From Cymbidium sinense (Eukaryota > Streptophyta > Magnoliopsida > Asparagales > Orchidaceae): 64,000 nucleotides of DNA. The stretch covers positions 62,527,436 to 62,591,435 of the forward strand of contig CM038232.1 of assembly GCA_021442155.1 (NCBI GenBank), read 5' to 3'. The notes under the pieces were generated by a model. It ran no database searches. It was given only the letters and a program-made list of their open reading frames with translations, and was not told the origin of the DNA. The position numbers and the translations under genes were made by a program. Below, one piece after another: positions 59,340 to 64,000 of the stretch (its first letter is position 1; each line of letters opens with the position of its first letter).

Positions 59340-59975
59340 TGTGAATGCTAATAGGTATATAGTTTGGACATCACGGTAATATGAGTCTTTAGCTAGCCCC
59401 AAGAAGGTCATTTGATTAACTCACTTCCCTGGTTAACAAAGGCACGTAATCATTTGATTTCATTCTTATATATCTCAACACTAGAATTTTTTTATAAAGA
59501 TTTAATTCATACATATAAATAATTTAATTAAAGAAAATATAAGTTCTTGTATGATTTTAATTCTCTTAAATACATGTGTATGTATTTAAGAAAAGTGGTA
59601 CATAATCTGAACATCTCGGGAATACGAGGCTTTAGCTAGCCCCAAGGAGGTTATTTGATTACCCCACTTCCCTGGTTAACAAAGGCACGTACTTGCTTAT
59701 GTCTTTTATACATGTATGTGTATGTTTAATTAGAGAATGTAAATTCTCTTTTCTATTAGAAATACATGCATTTATAATTGTTTAAGTTGTTGAATTAATT
59801 AATTATGTGATTGTGAGCTCTCTTTCTTATATTCATGTATGCAAATTTACATATGTTTGAATGCAAGTGGGTATATGGTCTAGACATCTTGGGAATACAA
59901 GGCTTTAGCTAACCCCAAGGAGGTCATTTGATTATCTCATTTTTCTGGTTAATAATGACACTTACCTATTTAATT
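59340..59975 (+). repeat. Three diverged tandem copies of a 240-280 bp unit
   Basis: Each copy carries GACATC, then a CTTTAGCTAGCCCCAAGR core, AGGTCATTTGATTA, and CCTGGTTAACAAAGGCACGT. The cores lie at about 59387, 59629 and 59903, giving periods of about 243 and 273 bp. The third copy is the most diverged. The spacers contain ATTCATGTRTG-like words. Confidence 0.8.
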
Positions 59976-62643
59976 TTATCCTACTGTATTTTTATTTAAG
60001 AATTTGTATAGAGCTTTAAAATTAATATGATTAAATAATTCAATCCAATGAAAAATATAAACTTTAAATATGCATGTTCACATCCATCAATTAAGTGTGC
60101 TAAAACATATTGTATGTATAGGTATACTTAGGATTTAATCATATGCATGTTACATGTGATGGAAAGGAATGATTTAACATATAACATGTAATAGTAATTC
60201 AATCAAATTAATTTTAAGATGCCTTTCATATTAAATGAGATTATTTAAAGTGGACTTAAATGTAAGATTAATTAAATCATTTAATAAGTCATTCACTAAA
60301 GAGAACTAAATCAAATTAACATGTTTTAGAAAGTGAGTTAAGGTAGGGATGAAAGAGGGCAATCCTCTTTCTTCTTTTTATAACACTTAGTTGCTAAGTG
60401 TAATCAAATGAAACAAAAGAAAAAAAATAAATTAAAATTTTCAAAATAATTAAATAACTTCAAGAGAAATCAACCCTTCAAGTTAAATTAAATGTTTCTA
60501 CACTTAGAAGATACAACTCTAATGCCTAGTAAGACACACCACACAATCCTTAACATAATAGAATTAAGTCACCACTTCTAGCTATATGTTAGGGCGGTGC
60601 TTGGTATGATATATATTTTGTTTTATTATGTATTATTATAGACTAGATATTAGGGTGTATACTTCGTAGACAAGATATTAGGCTGGTATTAGCCTAATCA
60701 TAATTTCTATAGAGGATTATGCTTAAGGGGGTGCTTAAAAATAAATGTAAATGCTCTCTTAGATGATTGCTTAAACCCCTAAGCATAATCCAACTTAGGA
60801 CAGGTGGGCTTGGTTACCTATATGCAGGGTGCTAAGTCTAAATTATAAATATAACTGCTTGGGAATGTATGTGTGTTGGTGTAGTTAGATTCACTTTTCT
60901 TACTTTTAATGTAATTTTGCATTAGGGATTAAGATTAGCGTTATGGGGGATTAAGATGAGCATTGGCTAGAAGGCTTTATCTTGGGGTGCCATGTGATAC
61001 CTTGAAGTCCACCAAATCAAAGAAGTAAGAAAGAAGAAAGGAAGGAGACATGAAGACATGAAGACTTGAAGACCCCCCATAGTACTTATTCATTTATAAA
61101 TTGTAATTATTCTTTCATATTTTGGGTTGTATAAGAGTAGAGCTTGGCTACCCATTTTATCTTTTCGGGTTGTACGACAGTACCCGATCGCGCCGGCCGC
61201 TTATTCTTTTGCGGTAGCTATAAAAGTATTCGATGTTATATTTAGCTTGCACATTAGAAATCACATATTTTTCTTAGTTTCTTAAATGAATGATGCCTTA
61301 ATGTGTAGCTTGGATGCGATTAGATACTTAGGGAAAAAATTAATCTCTCCACCCCAACTAATCACTCATAATTAAAATCTAAACAACTAATGACCTCAAC
61401 ATAAAGCTTAGGCAATAAATAATATAATTGAAAGATTTAGCAACCCCTTAGCTGAATGTTGTATGTTTCACATCATGCATGCATCTTGAATCACTCTTGC
61501 AAAATGAGGGCCTCCATCCTTACACACATAGGGACCGCTTAACCTGTGAGAGCAACCCCTACTGACGGAGCTTCACCTCTTTTGATTTGGCCAATAACTC
61601 TACTTCATCATGCATTTAGGCATATAAAAATCCCAAAGCATTTATCAAATAAAGTGTCAAAAATCAAATAAAATTTGAAAAGATTTGTATTTATAGATTA
61701 AGTCATTACTCATACAACTTATGCTCTAGTCTTTTAGGGAGTGAGTTTAAGGACTTTAGTCTCTTTCTAAATTAATAATAGCCCAACCATCTTACAATTT
61801 CATATGACCATAGCACATGGTTTTAAAATTGTAAGAGGAGCTAGCTGGCTCCACTCTAGGTGGTTATAAGTCCAGTAGTCAGGTGGTTTACTCTCTCTTG
61901 TAGAGGTGAATTTTATGCCCATATTCGCTTAGATTTAGGTCGTTCCTTGGCATCGTGCCAAAGACCTCTAAATTTAGGATCTGAGGTTGCTATTTTCTTC
62001 GGGCTATATGCATAAATCCTCCCCTCTCAGGCTTTTCCACAATCTCATGTTGATGGATTATAAGCCATAGTAATCTAATAAAATTTCAACTCAACCAAAA
62101 TAAATCTATTTAACTTCAAATATATAAAGCCCAATTATAGGATAGATTATAATGTTCACTAGCCTTATTAGTATTATGAGCATTCCCTACTCATCCCCTT
62201 TGGCTTCCAAAAATAAGTCTTCTCCTCGATCTTTCTCATTTGATTTTCTAAACATAATCGATCCTTTGATAGTCTTAACTTTGAAATCTTTGGAGACGAT
62301 AATTACCTACTTTAATTGAGAGTATTCCTAAGAAATTCACTTTCCTTAGGATGTAATTAACTATGGAGGTTTGCCTCCATATAAAACTTTAGAACTCGAT
62401 TTAATATAAACTCTGCTTTATTCATCTATGTAAAGTAGGGGAAAAATCTCTAGTAAATTCGAAGACCCATCATGCCTTAGGAGTCCTTATTAGGTGATTA
62501 GGTCCATTGAAGTGTGATGCCTCTATCTTTTGAGATAGTACATCATACCTCAATGTCATACCTGATCACTTTAATAAGTACCCCCTACGATCTGCATGGT
62601 GTCCCCCCCATATACATCCAAAAATAAACACCATAGATTTTTC

Positions 62644-62661
62644 TGGCGACTTCACTGGGGA
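62644..62661 (+). other. Primer-binding site of the + strand LTR element
   Basis: TGGCGACTTCACTGGGGA lies about 10 bp inside the LTR end. It resembles the minus-strand TAGCGACTCTGCTGGGGA at 6295-6312. A tRNA-Arg primer, as recalled for Ogre elements, is likely. Confidence 0.6.
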
Positions 62662-64000
62662 TGGTTCCTCTCTCCATCTCTAGTAGACAATTATTGTCTC
62701 CAAGCATCGATAGTGGACTTATACTTTATATAATCCCAAGATTATCTTTCTTTCCATTGGCACTTAGCGTATTTCATCCTTAAGCAAAGCTAGCCAACAT
62801 CCTTTAGGTTTTAGGACCTCAATCTATGTAGGTCTTGAAACCATTATTGGGTCCCCCAATAGATAAAAGTAAATCAACTAATGAAAGGAGATGACAAATA
62901 TTAGAACCTCTTTACCACTAGCTGGGTGAGGCAAGGTTTATCCCATATTTAAGAAATTTTCAATAAAACTCAAACTAAATAAATAAAGTCTTTTGCAAAA
63001 TTTTTCAAAAATACTTTTTCTAAATAAAATCATGCACTCCACATAACATAAAGGTTGCAAAATATAAAATTTTCAAATCTCTTTCCAAATAGTAAAAACA
63101 ACCAAACCTCATTTAACATACTTAAATTTGTTAAATGAGGATTTTTTTTCAAGAAATATACATCATTAAAATCCTTTCATTCCAAATAAATTTTTCAAAA
63201 ACACATTTTCAAAGTAAAATCAAACAATCAAACTCCATTTAACATAATCATATTTGTTAAATGATAGTTTCTTCTTAAAACTAAAATCATGATATAATTG
63301 AACTCCATTTAACACATTCATATTTTTGTTAAATGAGAGTTCCCCTTTTTCAAACTAAAATCAAAACAATCAACATATGAACTTCACTTAATACGCCAAA
63401 TTTATTAAGAGAAGGTTCCCTTTCCTAAAATTAAAACAAAATCAAAATATGCAAAATATAATTGAAATTCCATTTAACATACCCATATTTGTTAGATGAG
63501 AATTCCCTTTTCAAAAATCAAAATTAAAACCAGAATATCCAACACACATTTTTGAATTTCATTTAACATACCCATATTTGTTAAATGAGAATTCAATCTT
63601 CATAACCAAAACAAATCCACATATCAACAAACAAATGAACATATAAGTGAGCTCCATTTAGCATACCTAAAGTTGTTAGGCATGTATCTCACTTCCAAAC
63701 ATCAAAATATAAACACATATACTTGAACTCTATTTGACATACCATATTTGTTAAATAAGAGTTCCCCTCTTCATCAAAAGAAGAATCAAATCAACAAATA
63801 TCAAACACATATACATTGAACTCTATTTAGTATACTTAAAATTTATTAAATGAGAGTTCCCCAAATCATATCAAATCAACATATATCAACAAACAACAAA
63901 CATATATCAAACAAATTTGACCTCTACTTAACATACCTAAATTTGTTAAGTAAGGGTCCCATTTTCATGTCAAATCAACATATATCACACATAACAAACA
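62662..64000 (+). other. Untranslated leader of the + strand element (runs off the window)
   Basis: AT-rich, without a coding frame, continuing past the right edge where gag would be expected. The first 180 bp match 6290-6110 in reverse complement. From about 63100 it becomes the hairpin array. Confidence 0.6.
63100..63960 (+). repeat. Array of about 10 hairpin units in the leader
   Basis: Units come every 70-100 bp. Good examples are CCTCATTTAACA (63107-63118) with TGTTAAATGAGG (63129-63140), a perfect 12-bp stem with 10-nt loop, and TACTTAACA (63925-63933) with TGTTAAGTA (63944-63952), a perfect 9-bp stem with 10-nt loop. Others lie near 63235, 63305, 63388, 63470, 63560, 63730 and 63820. 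Loops are close to TACYYAAATT or TACCCATATT. It is the same design as the left array, in the same sense relative to each element. Confidence 0.82.

Larger units (their letters stand above)
54879..62633 (+). mobile_element. LTR of the second Ogre/Tat-like element (about 7.8 kb, + strand)
   Basis: It starts TGTTAACCTCACTTTTGG, which pairs with the left LTR start TGTTGACCTCATTTTTAGG (reverse complement of 9910). It ends AAACACCA just before the primer site. Blocks at both ends match the left LTR in reverse complement (54879-55100 against 9910-9690; 60580-60740 against 8600-8390; 62260-62633 against about 6760-6321). The middle, about 56500-60500, has no counterpart in the left LTR, so it was either lost there or gained here. 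It has no long coding frame; short open stretches at 57131-57466 and 57554-57894 are not recognised. Single continuous LTR status is inferred. Confidence 0.5.

Overview
This is nuclear DNA of a flowering plant with a repeat-rich genome. The evidence is one long, canonically spliced (GT-AG) gene and many plant-type transposable elements: Ty3/gypsy LTR elements, LINEs, a MULE remnant, MITEs, and AT-rich spacers with long (AT)n, (AC)n and (TTA)n tracts. I see no tRNA, rRNA, CRISPR array or operon. The species cannot be named from the sequence.

The only clearly intact protein gene is a DEX1 (DEFECTIVE IN EXINE FORMATION 1) orthologue on the + strand, 30482-51068. Its 13 exons join in frame to 873 codons: a signal peptide, a series of calcium-binding FG-GAP-like repeats, an acidic linker and one C-terminal membrane helix. 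The introns hold most of the 20.6 kb. Intron 1 (7.5 kb) carries a nearly full-length decayed LINE in sense. Introns 3, 5 and 9 hold MITEs, LINE pieces and duplicated segments.

Layout: 1-9910, the 5' half of a degraded Ogre/Tat-like Ty3/gypsy element on the minus strand (protease, gag, leader, primer site, LTR). 10040-14800, a broken MULE transposase, a 45-bp minisatellite and a GRF zinc-finger pseudogene. 14990-15593, a GC-rich leader-like block cut off by an LTR element. 15650-21859, an unusual LTR-gag-LTR-gag-LTR element within one 5-bp target duplication. 21865-28760, AT-rich repeats, a quasi-palindrome array and a broken plant transposon protein. 28770-30481, DEX1 upstream DNA. 30482-51068, DEX1. 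51690-54850, a minus-strand LINE split by an hAT-type MITE. 54879-64000, the LTR, primer site and leader of a second Ogre/Tat-like element, on the + strand, head-to-head with the first.

The most interesting signal is in the untranslated leaders of the two Ogre/Tat-like elements. Each holds a long array of short hairpins whose stems vary by compensating changes while a roughly 10-nt loop (about TACYYAAATT in the element's sense) is conserved. This looks like a repeated RNA structure under selection within the retrotransposon family.
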